From assembly GCA_003249215.1 (NCBI GenBank), contig QKJR01000027.1, positions 62,001 to 126,000 on the forward strand: a stretch of 64,000 bases of DNA. Reading direction: 5' to 3'. The DNA comes from Rhodobacterales bacterium (GTDB lineage Bacteria > Pseudomonadota > Alphaproteobacteria > Rhodobacterales > Rhodobacteraceae). Positions within the stretch are counted from its first letter, which is position 1, and the number at the start of each line of letters is the position of its first letter. The notes beneath the pieces were generated by a model. That model worked only from the letters and a program-made list of their open reading frames with translations, was not told the origin of the DNA and ran no database searches. This document shows, in pieces, positions 16,902 through 26,915 of the stretch. A program made the translations under genes and the position numbers.

Positions 16902-17948
16902 ATGAGCCCGACGCCCTGGTGGAGCCCCGCGCGCCACGCCGACCGCCGCCCCGCCCTTCTGGCCCGCGCCCGCATCCAGAACGCGATCCGCGGCTGGTTC
17001 GGCGATGCAGGGTTTCTCGAGGTCGATCCCGTGGCGCTTCAGGTCAGCCCCGGAAACGAGGCGCATCTGCATGGCTTCGCGACGCAGGCCATCGGCAATG
17101 ACGGGCAACCGGTGCCGATGTATCTGCACACCTCGCCCGAATTCGCGATGAAGAAGCTCCTGACCGCGGGCGAGGAGCGGATCTTCGCCTTCGCCCATGT
17201 CTGGCGCAACCGCGAACGCGGCGCGCTGCATTCCCCCGAATTCACCATGCTGGAATGGTATCGGGTCGGCGAGGATTACACAGTCTTGATGGACGACTGC
17301 GCGGCGCTGCTGCGGCTCGCCGCCGAGGGCGCGGGGGTTACCGCGCTGCAATTCCGCGGCATCACCTGCGATCCCTTCGCTGAACCGGAACGCCTCTCGG
17401 TCGCCGAGGCCTTTTCGCGCCATGCCGGGATCGACCTTCTGGCGACCTGTGACGGGGCCGAGACCGACGCGGCGGCCCTGCGCGATCAGGCCCGCGCCGC
17501 CGGGATCGCGGTGCGCGACGATGATACCTGGTCGTTCCTGCTATCCAAAATTCTTGTGGAAAAGGTCGAGCCGCATCTCGGGCACGGCCGCCCGACCGTG
17601 CTCGACCGCTATCCGGCGGCCGAGGCGGCGCTCGCGCGCCCCGCCCCCGACGATGCCCGCGTCGCCGAGCGGTTCGAGCTTTATGCCTGCGGGGTGGAGC
17701 TTGCGAATGGCTTTGGCGAGCTGACAAATGCCCCCGAGCAGCGCCGCCGCTTCGAGATCGAGATGGACGAGAAACAGGCGATCTATGGCGAGCACTACCC
17801 GCTCGACGAGGATTTCCTGAGCGCGCTGGCGGGGATGCCCGCGGCCAGCGGCATCGCGATGGGCTTTGACCGGCTGGTGATGCTGGCCACGGCCGCGCCG
17901 CGGATCGACGATGTGATCTGGACCCCGGTCAGCGATCAGATCGCGTAA
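16902..17948 (+). CDS. epmA: EF-P--(R)-beta-lysine ligase EpmA (GenX/PoxA/YjeA)
   Basis: The 348-residue protein is a lysyl-tRNA-synthetase catalytic core without the anticodon domain, which identifies EpmA. Class II motifs are visible: motif 2 in [27 protein letters not shown] and motif 3 in [40 protein letters not shown] and [23 protein letters not shown] are typical of the family. It activates (R)-beta-lysine and links it to K34 of EF-P, encoded divergently next door. The beta-lysine-forming aminomutase EpmB, often adjacent, is not in this window. The stop overlaps the convergent DUF2237 gene by 13 bases. Confidence 0.94.
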   Translation: MSPTPWWSPARHADRRPALLARARIQNAIRGWFGDAGFLEVDPVALQVSPGNEAHLHGFATQAIGNDGQPVPMYLHTSPEFAMKKLLTAGEERIFAFAHVWRNRERGALHSPEFTMLEWYRVGEDYTVLMDDCAALLRLAAEGAGVTALQFRGITCDPFAEPERLSVAEAFSRHAGIDLLATCDGAETDAAALRDQARAAGIAVRDDDTWSFLLSKILVEKVEPHLGHGRPTVLDRYPAAEAALARPAPDDARVAERFELYACGVELANGFGELTNAPEQRRRFEIEMDEKQAIYGEHYPLDEDFLSALAGMPAASGIAMGFDRLVMLATAAPRIDDVIWTPVSDQIA

Positions 17949-18304
17949 CTGCGCAACAGCTCGAGCGAAATGATCTCGAGCGCCCGGCGATGCGTCGCCT
18001 CGAGCACGACCCGGGGCGCGCAGCCCTCGTCATGCGCCTCGAGGAAGCGGCTCGCGCAGAGGCACCAGCGATCACCGGGCTTCAGCCCCGTGAACCCCCA
18101 TTCGGGGCGCGGGGTGGAGAGGTCGTTGCCGATATAGGCCGACCAGGCGAGGAATTCCGCCGTAGTCAGCACGCAGACGGTATGCGAGCCGCGATCCTCC
18201 CAGCAGGTATTGCAGGCGCCATCGCGGAAAAAGCCGGTGCGCGGCTGCATCGAACAGGGCGCGAGCACGCCGCCGAGCACGTTGATCGAAGGCTCCATCT
18301 CCAT
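17936..18304 (-). CDS. DUF2237 family protein
   Basis: A 122-residue protein matching the DUF2237 pattern throughout: NVLGGVLAPCSMQPRTGFFRDGACNT, SHTVCVLTTAEFLAWSAYIGNDLSTPRPEWGFTGLKPGDRWCLCA and APRVVLEATHRRALEII. Several conserved Cys (PCS, GACNTCW, WCLCA) suggest a metal- or redox-related role, which is unknown. It lies 33 bases downstream of DUF2332 on the same strand and the two may be cotranscribed. Confidence 0.87.
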   Translation of the reverse strand: MEMEPSINVLGGVLAPCSMQPRTGFFRDGACNTCWEDRGSHTVCVLTTAEFLAWSAYIGNDLSTPRPEWGFTGLKPGDRWCLCASRFLEAHDEGCAPRVVLEATHRRALEIISLELLRSYAI

Positions 18305-18337
18305 CGCATCCCCCCTTCGGCGCGCCGCCCTTCCCGC

Positions 18338-19438
18338 TCAGGCGGGCGGGCGCCAGTCGACCCAGCGGCCGTGAAAATCGGCGCGCCCCATCTCGAAACT
18401 TTCGCCGCCGGGCCACAAAGTCAAGCGCAGCCCGGCGCCGGGCGTGGCACCATCGGCCTCCATCCCGAAATGGGCGAGCGGCGCTTCGGGCGTGGCGGCG
18501 GCGCCCGCGCGGGCGAGTGCGGCGGTGCAGCGCGCCTGCACCTCGGGCGGAAAATATTGCCAGGCGACGGTGTGAAACACCATGTGGCAGGCGCCCGGAG
18601 GACGCGTGGCGAGCCGCGCTTCGAGCCAGTCGGCAGCATCGGCGCGGGTGACCGGGGCAGGATGCGTCGCGAGATGGTCGAGCCCCGCGCGCGTGCGCGC
18701 CAGCCGATCCGCCTGATCGGCCCAGATATAGCTCAGGATTCGCAGCCGGTCGGCAACCGGATCGAGCGGGTTGAGATCGGCGCCCGCGCGCGCGATCACC
18801 ACCGGGTCCGCGGCTGCGGGCAGCGCTCCGCGCCAGTCGGGCGCGAGCCGGGTCGGCGCGTCCCGCGGGCCAAAGCCCTGCCCCCCTACATCGAGCGCAT
18901 AGGCGTCCCAGATCAGGTTGAGCCCCGCGCTCGCCCCGAGCTCGGACAAAACGAGCGGCAGGCCGAACCGCGCAGCAAGCCACCGCCCCGCCGCGATCAG
19001 CACCGCCGAGCGGCGCATCTCGTTCGTTTGCGGCGGGCTGTCGAGGTAGTGATCGACGAATTCCCCCTCCACCGCCAAGAGCGCCGCGAGCGGCGCGCGC
19101 AGATCCGCAGGACCGACCCCGGCGGGCGCAGCATAGGCCGGGCCGAGCGGCCCCGCCCGATCCCGCAGCGCCAGCGCGTGACAGGCGCCCGCCAGACGCA
19201 GCGGCAGCGAATGACCCGAGGGCCCGATATCGCCCGAAAACTCCGCGAGCCGTGCCCCGAGCGGGACCGGCAGAGCGCCGTCCACTGCGAGATCGGCGAA
19301 GGCCCGCAGGAGCGCCCCGGTGAAGGGCGAGCCCAGATCTTCGCAGGCCACCGCCTGCGCTTCGAGCGCCGCAACCAAGCGGGCGGGGATCGGCCGGGCG
19401 GGGATCGGCCGGGCGGGGATCACGTCATCATGGGTCAT
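18338..19438 (-). CDS. DUF2332 family protein
   Basis: A 366-residue DUF2332 protein of unknown function. Recognisable blocks are YLDSPPQTNEMRRSAVLIAAGRWL, LSELGASAGLNLIWD (a glycine-rich motif resembling a nucleotide or SAM pocket) and VFHTVAWQYFPPEVQARCTAAL near the C-terminus. The N-terminus carries a perfect 15-base repeat that encodes IPARP units before ARLVAALEAQA. An upstream in-frame Met would add 12 residues; the start MTHDDVIPAR is preferred but without a clear ribosome site. Confidence 0.8.
   Translation of the reverse strand: MTHDDVIPARPIPARPIPARLVAALEAQAVACEDLGSPFTGALLRAFADLAVDGALPVPLGARLAEFSGDIGPSGHSLPLRLAGACHALALRDRAGPLGPAYAAPAGVGPADLRAPLAALLAVEGEFVDHYLDSPPQTNEMRRSAVLIAAGRWLAARFGLPLVLSELGASAGLNLIWDAYALDVGGQGFGPRDAPTRLAPDWRGALPAAADPVVIARAGADLNPLDPVADRLRILSYIWADQADRLARTRAGLDHLATHPAPVTRADAADWLEARLATRPPGACHMVFHTVAWQYFPPEVQARCTAALARAGAAATPEAPLAHFGMEADGATPGAGLRLTLWPGGESFEMGRADFHGRWVDWRPPA
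19381..19419 (-). repeat. 15-base tandem repeat inside the DUF2332 gene
   Basis: The unit GGGCGGGGATCGGCC occurs twice in full and once in part, encoding IPARP-IPARP-IPAR at the protein N-terminus. The repeat keeps the frame and could vary in copy number by slippage. Confidence 0.8.
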
Positions 19439-19485
19439 CGGCCCAGCATGGGCCGATCCGGGCCTGTGGCGCAAGCCCCTGCCCC

Positions 19486-19615
19486 GGCGCGATGCGCCCT
19501 GGTTCTTGGCACGATGCGCCCTCGCCGCGGCACGATGCGCCCCGAGGCGCGGCCGGGCACGAGACCCGGCGCGCGACCGCAGGACCGGTGATCAGTGGCA
19601 GGACCGGTGATCAGT
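19486..19615. repeat. Two sets of short repeats between DUF2332 and marR
   Basis: Three copies of GGC(A/G)CGATGCGCCC lie at 19486, 19508 and 19529, spaced 21-22 bases, each able to form a GGCGC-GAT-GCGCC hairpin (perfect in the first). Two exact 18-base copies of GCAGGACCGGTGATCAGT follow at 19579-19596 and 19598-19615. The second contains the marR stop codon, so the 3' end of marR appears duplicated downstream of itself. Confidence 0.75.
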
Positions 19616-20120
19616 AGATGTAGCGGATCTGATCGGTCCAGTAACGCTCCATCCGGCGCAGGGTGTGGTTCATGTCATCCATCGCCTCGAAGGTGATGAC
19701 GCCGCGGGTATCCATGCCGCTTGCGTGACGCTCGAACAGCTCCGCCACCGCACGGCGCAGGGCCGATCCCTTGGGCGTCAGCTTCACCCGCACCGAGCGG
19801 CGGTCGATCTCGCAGCGCTGATGATGCATGTAGCCCGCCTCGACGAGCTTCTTGAGATTGTAGCTGACGTTGGAGCCCTGGTAATATCCACGGGTCTTGA
19901 GCTCGCCCGCCGTCACCTCGTTCTCGCCCACGTTGAAGAGCAAAAGCGCCTGCACGGGGTTGATCTCGAGAATGCCGAGCCGCTCGAACTCGTCCTTGAT
20001 CACGTCGAGCAGGAGCCGGTGCAGCCGTTCGAGCAGGGCCAGACTGTCGAGATAGCTCGCCATCAGGCCCGGTTGCGGCAGCTCCGATCGCGCCTCTGCC
20101 ATAGGGGGTTGAAATGTCAT
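19611..20120 (-). CDS. ldtR: MarR-family transcriptional regulator, LdtR type
   Basis: A 169-residue winged-helix regulator. The HTH is in EVTAGELKTRGYYQGSNVSYNLKKLVEAGYMHHQRCEIDRRSVRVKLTPKG, with the GYYQGSNVSYNLKKLVEAGY block typical of the LdtR group of alphaproteobacteria, where it governs L,D-transpeptidase and stress genes. The ATG at 20120 has GGAG 6 bases upstream and is preferred to the GTG at 20141. No L,D-transpeptidase gene is adjacent, so targets are elsewhere. The symbol is by family resemblance. Confidence 0.78.
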   Translation of the reverse strand: MTFQPPMAEARSELPQPGLMASYLDSLALLERLHRLLLDVIKDEFERLGILEINPVQALLLFNVGENEVTAGELKTRGYYQGSNVSYNLKKLVEAGYMHHQRCEIDRRSVRVKLTPKGSALRRAVAELFERHASGMDTRGVITFEAMDDMNHTLRRMERYWTDQIRYIY

Positions 20121-20244
20121 CCGTTTCTCCGCGATCCTCACTTCCCGAGGGCAGAGTCGCCGAAAAACACCAATGTTCCGTTAAGCGCCGCGGATTTCTG
20201 ACAAAACCGTCACAAATCCTTGTCACCCGGCGCGCCTACCGGTC

Positions 20245-20517
20245 TCAGGCGGGGCTGTGACGGTCCCGCGCGAAGGCGGCAATCTCGCTCAGCAGATCAA
20301 GATATTGCGGCGGGCAGGGCTGCGCCCCCGAAACCCAGGGGTAGAGATCCTGATCATTCTCTTCGAGGAGCTGATCATAGAGATCGAGCGCCGCCTCGGG
20401 CATCGCTGCCAGCTGCGCATCGGCATAGGGCCCGAGGATCAGGTCCATCTCCTTGGTGCCGCGCCGCCAGCTCCGCATCCGCATCCGCTTGATCCGCGCT
20501 TCCGCCGTCTCGGTCAT
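20245..20517 (-). CDS. sdhE: Succinate dehydrogenase assembly factor SdhE (FAD insertion)
   Basis: A 90-residue protein with the RGxxE motif (RRGTKEMD, residues about 17-24) that defines SdhE/SDH5, the factor that promotes covalent FAD attachment to SdhA. The C-terminal half (LDLYDQLLEENDQDLYPWVSG) also fits. Its ATG overlaps the stop of the upstream HTH gene by 4 bases, so the two are coupled. Confidence 0.93.
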   Translation of the reverse strand: MTETAEARIKRMRMRSWRRGTKEMDLILGPYADAQLAAMPEAALDLYDQLLEENDQDLYPWVSGAQPCPPQYLDLLSEIAAFARDRHSPA

Positions 20518-20897
20518 ACCTCTTCCCCCGCCAAAAGTTTGCGTTCGAGCCGTCCCAGACGGGTGTCGAGCTCCTCGAGCACCGAGCGGATCGCCCGGAT
20601 CTCGGTCACCGTCTCGCGCACCGTCTCAAGCGCCTGCTCTGCCATCGGCTCGACCGGGCCGTCAAGGCCCTCGCCCTCGCCGGTCAAGAGCCACATGATC
20701 GAGACGTTGAGCATCCCCGCCACCATCTGCAGCCGGTTGGCGCGCGGATCGGCCACGTCATCCTCCCAGCCAGCCAGCGTCTCGAGCCGCACGCCGAGCC
20801 GAGCCGCGAGTTCCTCCTGACTGAGGCCCGCCGCTTCGCGCGCCCCCGCCAGCCGGTCACCGAATGTTGCGGTCTCTGCCCCGAACCAGTCGTTCAT
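20514..20897 (-). CDS. HTH (Xre/Cro type) protein with C-terminal coiled coil
   Basis: The 127-residue protein begins MNDWFGAETATFGDRL and has an Xre-type HTH at about residues 14-70 (LAGAREAAGLSQEELAARLGVRLETLAGWEDDVADPRANRLQMVAGML). A long helix follows (about 85-120, EQALETVRETVTEIRAIRSVLEELDTRLGRLERKLL) that should form a coiled coil. It is a small DNA-binding dimer of unknown target, translated just before sdhE with an ATGA overlap. Longer upstream frames lack family similarity. Confidence 0.85.
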   Translation of the reverse strand: MNDWFGAETATFGDRLAGAREAAGLSQEELAARLGVRLETLAGWEDDVADPRANRLQMVAGMLNVSIMWLLTGEGEGLDGPVEPMAEQALETVRETVTEIRAIRSVLEELDTRLGRLERKLLAGEEV

Positions 20898-20953
20898 CCG
20901 CCGCTTCCCTCTCTTGACGTGCCCGCTCTTGACGTGCTCGCCACCGAGCGTAA

Positions 20954-22192
<1,239 letters not shown>

Positions 22193-22218
22193 GGCCGAAA
22201 CGGCCGGTTAGGGGTGGT

Positions 22219-22641
22219 ATGGCGGGCGATCTGCCGGAGTATTATTTCCGCATCCGCGAGAATGGCGCGGCGGTGTTCAAGGTCGATACCGAGAACCGCC
22301 AGCGCCGCATCGAGATGGATCAGATCGCCGTCGTCAACATCAAGAACGGCGAAGTCAAGCCGCAGGGCGAGCGCAAGCTCACCCAGGCGGATATGGCCGA
22401 GATCGAGGGCTGGATGGCGCGGCGCACAGCGCTTCTGGCGCAGCGCGACATCGACGACATCCACCGCGCGGTGGATTACCTCAACCTGACCACGCATTGG
22501 GTGCAGTCGAAGGCCAGCGACGCGCAGCTCGAGAATGTCACCGATGCGCTCTTGCTCGCGATGCACGATCTGCGTTCGGTTCTGGTGCGCAAGAAGGCCG
22601 AGCGGATGCTCGCCGAGACGCCGCAGGGCGAGACGGACTGA
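22219..22641 (+). CDS. Conserved hypothetical protein
   Basis: A 140-residue acidic-basic soluble protein starting MAGDLPEYYFRIRENGAAVFKVD, 26 bases after aspC and probably cotranscribed with it. The N-terminal half looks like a small beta sheet (YYFRIRENGAAVFKVDTENRQRRIEMDQIAVVNIKNG) and the C-terminal half is helical (LLAMHDLRSVLVRKKAERML). I do not recognise a named family. Base composition is as in the neighbours. Confidence 0.75.
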   Translation: MAGDLPEYYFRIRENGAAVFKVDTENRQRRIEMDQIAVVNIKNGEVKPQGERKLTQADMAEIEGWMARRTALLAQRDIDDIHRAVDYLNLTTHWVQSKASDAQLENVTDALLLAMHDLRSVLVRKKAERMLAETPQGETD

Positions 22642-22666
22642 CGCGCTGCGCGATCGGGGCGCGCGC

Positions 22667-22716
22667 GGGGGGCTCTGCCCCCGGCCTGCGGCCTCCCCCG
22701 GAGTATTTCGGCCAAG
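22667..22716 (-). repeat. Mosaic intergenic repeat, copy B (reverse orientation)
   Basis: Read on the minus strand: GAAATACTCCGGGGGA, hairpin GGCC-GCA-GGCC, then GGGGGCAGAGCCCCCC. This is the same module order as at 2049-2195, 34089-34143 and 36551-36602. It separates two convergent genes and may work as a terminator. Confidence 0.75.
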
Positions 22717-22734
22717 AAAAAGCCCGGGGCAGTG

Positions 22735-24129
22735 TCAGACTGCGCGCGGCGCGGGGTGCAGCCAGGGGCCGCGCCAGAACCGCACGATCATCGACACGCC
22801 AACACAGGCGAGGCCAACGACGAGGCCAAGCCAGAGCCCGACGCCGCCAAAGCCCAGCGTGAAGGCCAGAAGATAGCTGGTGGGCACACCGATCAGCCAG
22901 TAGCTCGCGGCGGCCACGAACATCGGCACGCGGGTGTCGTGCACCCCGCGCAACAGCCCCAGTGCCATGACCTGCGCCGCATCGAAGAGCTGGAAGATCG
23001 CCGCCACCGCCAGAAGCCGGCTGCCGAAGGCGATGATCTCGGCGCTTTCGGGTTTTGCGGTGTCGAGAAAGAGGCCGATCAATTGCCGCGGCAGGCCGGT
23101 GAAGGCGCCGATCGTCACGAGACCGAAGAGCCCCGACATCACCAGCGCCACCTTGGCCCCGTCGCGCAGCCGTTGCAGATCGCCCGCGCCATAGGCGCGC
23201 CCGCTGCGCACCGTGGCCGCGTTCGAGAGGCCCATATGGACCATGAACATCAGCGAGGCGAGCTCGAGCGCGATGCCGTGGGCGGCAAGTTCCACCGTGC
23301 CGATCCAGCCCATCATCAGCGCCGAGGCCTGAAACAGCCCGGCCTCGAAGAGCGAGGTGAGCCCGATCGGCAGGCCGAGGCGGGCGACCGCAAAGAACGC
23401 CTCCCAGTCCGGGCGCCAGAAGCGTTGCAGCAGGTGGAAATGACGCAGATCGCGCGCCCGCACGGCGTAGATCAGAAGGAGTGACGCGGTCGAGCATTGC
23501 ACCAGGACCGAGGCCAGCGCCGCGCCGCGCACGCCCATCTCGGGGAAGCCGAGATTGCCGAAGATCAGCACCCAGTTGAGCCCGATATTGAGCACCACGC
23601 CCCAGAGCGTGACCCAAAGCACGACCTGCGTGCGCTCCATCGCGCTCAGGTAAGCCTTGAGCACGGCGATGGTGAGCGCGGGCGGCATCCCCCACATCGC
23701 GACGCGCAGATAATCCTGCGCGAGTTGCGAGAGCTCGGGCTCCTGCCCCAGCGCGCGCAGGATCGGCCCCGAGACCGCCATCACCGGGATCACCGCAAGC
23801 GCGAAGATCAGCGAGAGCCACAGCCCCATCCGCGCATCGCGGCGCACCTGGGTTTCATTCCCCGCGCCCATCGCGGTCGAGATCCGGCCCATCAGCGCAT
23901 AGGAAAACCCCGAGCCGAGGATGAAGAGAAAGAAGAAGAAGGACGATCCGAGCACCACGGCCGCCAGTTCCGGCACGCCATACCAGCCGAGCATGACCGT
24001 ATCGGTGACATGCAGCCCCATCTGCGCGAGATTCGAGCCGATGAGCGGCAGCCCGAGCACCAGAAGCGCACGGGCGTGATAGGCGAAACCGGGCCGGTCC
24101 GCGGCGGGGATTTTTACCGATTGGTTCAT
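22735..24129 (-). CDS. MATE family multidrug/sodium efflux transporter (NorM-like)
   Basis: The 464-residue protein has about 12 hydrophobic segments and the twofold MATE pattern: LGLPLIGSNLAQMGLHVTDTVMLGWYG in the first half and its counterpart LGLPIGLTSLFEAGLFQASALMMGWIG in the second half. MATE pumps exchange Na+ or H+ for cationic drugs across the inner membrane. The FFFFLFILGSGFSYALMGRISTAMGAG region is typical of the NorM branch. The substrate is not inferable. Confidence 0.9.
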   Translation of the reverse strand: MNQSVKIPAADRPGFAYHARALLVLGLPLIGSNLAQMGLHVTDTVMLGWYGVPELAAVVLGSSFFFFLFILGSGFSYALMGRISTAMGAGNETQVRRDARMGLWLSLIFALAVIPVMAVSGPILRALGQEPELSQLAQDYLRVAMWGMPPALTIAVLKAYLSAMERTQVVLWVTLWGVVLNIGLNWVLIFGNLGFPEMGVRGAALASVLVQCSTASLLLIYAVRARDLRHFHLLQRFWRPDWEAFFAVARLGLPIGLTSLFEAGLFQASALMMGWIGTVELAAHGIALELASLMFMVHMGLSNAATVRSGRAYGAGDLQRLRDGAKVALVMSGLFGLVTIGAFTGLPRQLIGLFLDTAKPESAEIIAFGSRLLAVAAIFQLFDAAQVMALGLLRGVHDTRVPMFVAAASYWLIGVPTSYLLAFTLGFGGVGLWLGLVVGLACVGVSMIVRFWRGPWLHPAPRAV

Positions 24130-24192
24130 GGCGGCGACGCTAGACGAGGCCGCCCGCCCCGTCCAGAGGTCGCGCAGCGGTCCGCGACGGGC

Positions 24193-24783
24193 TCAGCCCT
24201 CCTTGCCGGGGCGCCCGGTGATCATCGGCGTGACGAGATCCTCGCGCTTCCAGAAGCGATAGAAGAGGATCGCCGCGACATGGAAGCCCACGAGCAGCGC
24301 AAGCCAGAGCCCGATCGTGTGATGCCAGCGCAGCGCCCAGCGGTTCCAGTCGCTGCCCACGAGGCCGGCGAGCGGGCCCACGTTGATGTAATCGTCGGGG
24401 TCGATGATCAGCCCGGTTCCGACCTGCGCGGCCAGAAGCGTGAGCAGCGCCACCACCGACCAGCCGCCGAGCGGGTTGTGCCCGCCCTTGTGCGCGGCAC
24501 TGCGGCGCGGCAGCGTCGTGGCATAGGACAGAACCGCGGCCGGGCCGCGCACGAAATTGACGAAGCGCGCATTGGGCGAGCCGATCACCCCCCAGACGAG
24601 CCGCGCAAGGATGAGCCCGCCCACGAGATAGCCGAGCCAGAAATGCACCGTCATCTGCAGCGGGCCGAAATGACCGAGCAGCCAGCCCGCGGTGACCGCC
24701 GCGACCAGCGACCAGTGAAAGACACGGATGAAGCGATCCCAGATCGGGCCTTCGACGGACGGGGGGGCGGCGGGATCGGTCAT
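24193..24783 (-). CDS. Cytochrome b561-type membrane protein
   Basis: A 196-residue di-haem b561-like protein with four transmembrane helices. Candidate haem ligands are His in FIRVFHWSLVAAVTAGW, His in MTVHFWLGYLVGG, His in ALRWHHTIGLWLALLVGFHVAAILFY. It lies downstream of a cytochrome c' gene on the same strand with 133 bases between, a pairing seen in other proteobacteria where b561 may pass electrons to the periplasmic c' protein. Confidence 0.88.
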   Translation of the reverse strand: MTDPAAPPSVEGPIWDRFIRVFHWSLVAAVTAGWLLGHFGPLQMTVHFWLGYLVGGLILARLVWGVIGSPNARFVNFVRGPAAVLSYATTLPRRSAAHKGGHNPLGGWSVVALLTLLAAQVGTGLIIDPDDYINVGPLAGLVGSDWNRWALRWHHTIGLWLALLVGFHVAAILFYRFWKREDLVTPMITGRPGKEG

Positions 24784-24841
24784 TCTGGGCTCCTTGATCG
24801 GGCGTTATGGGGCCCCGCGACCGGCCGGGCCCGCAATGCGA

Positions 24842-24863
24842 GGCCCCGCGCGACGGCGGGGCC
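24842..24863. terminator. Hairpin between the cytochrome c' and cytochrome b561 genes
   Basis: GGCCCCGC (24842-24849) pairs perfectly with GCGGGGCC (24856-24863) around a 6-base loop. There is no T-run, so it may lower rather than stop transcription into the b561 gene. Confidence 0.45.
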
Positions 24864-24916
24864 CCTGTCGTGTCGGCGGGCGCGCATGGCGATGAACCGG
24901 CGCGGCCCGAACGGCC

Positions 24917-25369
24917 TCAGTCGGCCATACGATAGGCGTCGTGGCAGGCCTTGCAGGTGCCGCCCATCTTGCCATAGGCGGCGGCGAAGGCCTTGCCGTC
25001 ACCGGCTTCGGCGGCGGCGATCACCTCGGCCCCGGCCTCATGCATCGCACCGGCCTTGGCGCCGAAATCTTCCATGTTGTCCCAGATCTTGGCGAGCGCT
25101 TCGGTATCGCCCGGGAAATCGTCGACCGAGGTGCCCGGAGCGAAATTCGGGGCCACGTCGGTGGCGAGGATCGTCTTGAGCTTCTCTGCCTCGGCAGTGG
25201 CGGCCGCGGCGTCGAAGGATTTCGTCAGCGGACCCATCGCCTTCATCGCCCCACCGAGCGATTTGAAATAGGCCTGACGGGCCTTGATCATGTCCATTTC
25301 GTCGGCATGGGCGACACCGGCCATCAAAAGGGCGGCAACGGGAAGGGCGGAAAGGATGAACTTGCGCAT
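24917..25369 (-). CDS. cycP: Cytochrome c' (periplasmic, four-helix bundle)
   Basis: The 150-residue protein has a Sec signal ([22 protein letters not shown]) and one C-terminal haem-binding CKACH motif ([12 protein letters not shown]), the position that defines class II cytochrome c'. Such proteins bind NO and protect against it. GGAG lies 8 bases before the chosen ATG. It is followed by a b561 gene that could be its membrane partner. Confidence 0.92.
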   Translation of the reverse strand: MRKFILSALPVAALLMAGVAHADEMDMIKARQAYFKSLGGAMKAMGPLTKSFDAAAATAEAEKLKTILATDVAPNFAPGTSVDDFPGDTEALAKIWDNMEDFGAKAGAMHEAGAEVIAAAEAGDGKAFAAAYGKMGGTCKACHDAYRMAD

Positions 25370-25691
25370 GGCTGGCTCCAAATTTGATCACTGAAGGCCG
25401 GGACCCGGGCACGCCCCGGACCGATCCGTCGGGTGGAGTATGACAGTGAATGCACCTGCAGAAATGTGACTAATGCACACTCGGCCATAAAATCCGCGTG
25501 AGCCGTCCGATTTTGCACGGAAACGACGAGGATGCAGCACGCCCGCCGGCGCCCTTTCTTTGCCACGTTAAAGCGGAAGACCGGACGGGTGGGGGCCCGT
25601 CCGGTCCGCTGCTGCGCCCTGGGGGAGGCGCCTCGGAACCGTGCCAATCCGCACGGCCCCGGTTTCACTGTGGCGCACCGGGCGCCGAAGC
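25370..25691. other. 322-base intergenic region between cytochrome c' and ppk2
   Basis: The region holds the promoter side of cytochrome c' (left part, locally AT-richer around 25440-25500) and, near 25579-25606, a strong hairpin that probably ends ppk2. I see no ORF with family similarity and no repeat. Confidence 0.6.
25579..25606 (-). terminator. Hairpin downstream of ppk2
   Basis: GACCGGACGGG (25579-25589) pairs perfectly with CCCGTCCGGTC (25596-25606), an 11-bp stem with a 6-base loop. On the minus strand it is followed by a weakly T-rich stretch (CGCTTTAAC). Confidence 0.6.
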
Positions 25692-26720
25692 TCACTTCGC
25701 CGGCGCCACGCGGCGTTGCCCGGGGTGCAGTGCAGAGCCCAGAATATGCTCGGACCCGTGGATCACGTGACTCGCATGGCCCACGATCAGCGGATCGGGG
25801 GGCGTGGCGACCGATGGATCCTTGTCGGGGTAATCGAGCGTCGAGAGGAAATGCTTCATGCAGTTGAGCCGCGCGCGCTTCTTGTCGTTCGACTTGACGA
25901 TCGTCCAGGGCGCGTCGGCGGTGTCGGTGTAGAAGAACATCGCCTCCTTGGCCTCGGTGTAATCGTCCCATTTGTCGAGGCTCGCGAGGTCGATCGGCGA
26001 GAGCTTCCAGCGCTTGAGCGGATCGGTCTCGCGCGATTTGAAGCGGCGGCGCTGTTCTTCGCGGGTGACCGAGAACCAGTATTTGTAGAGCCGGATCCCC
26101 GAGCGCACGAGCATCCGTTCGAACTCGGGCGCCTGACGCATGAATTCGAGATATTCGGTGGGCGAGCAAAAGCCCATCACCCGCTCGACGCCCGCGCGGT
26201 TATACCAGCTCCGGTCATAGAAGACCATCTCGCCCTTTGTCGGCAACCAGTTGATATAGCGCTGGAAATACCACTGGCCGCGTTCCTCGTCGGTGGGTTT
26301 GTTGAGCGCCACGACGCGGGCGAAGCGGGGATTGAGATGTTCGTTGAAGCGCTTGATCGTGCCGCCCTTGCCGGCCGCGTCGCGCCCTTCGAACAGGATC
26401 ACGAATTTCTGCCCGGTCTCCTGCGCCCAGATCTGCACCTTCAGCAGTTCCGCCTGCAGCCTCGCCTTTTCCTTCTCATAGGCGGGCGTGCCCATCTTGC
26501 GCGCATAGGGATATTTGCCGCTCTCGAAAGCGAGGCGGATCTGATCGGGGTCGAGCCTCGGAAAACTCTGCGGCCCCTTGATACCATCCCCCCCCGGCGC
26601 ATCCGGCTCGGGGGTCAGGGCGGGTTTGGTGGGGAAGGTCTCGGGCACGGCGGTAACGGCCTCTCCCATCGGCGACTCAGGCCCGGCCTGCGCCGCTGTG
26701 CCCGCGATCTGATCTTCCAT
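25692..26720 (-). CDS. ppk2: Polyphosphate kinase 2
   Basis: PPK2 moves phosphate between polyphosphate and nucleotides, usually making nucleoside di- or triphosphates. The 342-residue protein has the Walker A motif FEGRDAAGKGGTIKRF, the YDRSWYNRAGVERVMGF Walker B/lid region and the conserved QRYINWLPTKGEMVF. The N-terminal about 70 residues are a low-complexity Pro/Ala extension. It fits class I (one-domain) PPK2; which nucleotide it prefers cannot be told. Confidence 0.93.
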   Translation of the reverse strand: MEDQIAGTAAQAGPESPMGEAVTAVPETFPTKPALTPEPDAPGGDGIKGPQSFPRLDPDQIRLAFESGKYPYARKMGTPAYEKEKARLQAELLKVQIWAQETGQKFVILFEGRDAAGKGGTIKRFNEHLNPRFARVVALNKPTDEERGQWYFQRYINWLPTKGEMVFYDRSWYNRAGVERVMGFCSPTEYLEFMRQAPEFERMLVRSGIRLYKYWFSVTREEQRRRFKSRETDPLKRWKLSPIDLASLDKWDDYTEAKEAMFFYTDTADAPWTIVKSNDKKRARLNCMKHFLSTLDYPDKDPSVATPPDPLIVGHASHVIHGSEHILGSALHPGQRRVAPAK

Positions 26721-26915
26721 GCGATCCCTCCATCACTGAAACAAGCCCGAGTTTAGCGCGCTTTGCCGAGGCTTTCCTTGACGGGTGTCAAAAAACTGTC
26801 ACGCAGAAAGAAAATTCCATCGCCGACACGCCACCGAGCGCCCTTCCCTTTCGCGCGGATGCGGCCCAGTGTAGCGCCAGGCGCGGCGATTCCGGCCCGC
26901 GCAGGGAGACCGGGG

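Noticed and set aside
19381-19419. Tandem repeat considered as a CRISPR-like or VNTR array
   Set aside because: Only 2.6 units of 15 bases without spacers, in frame within a coding sequence.
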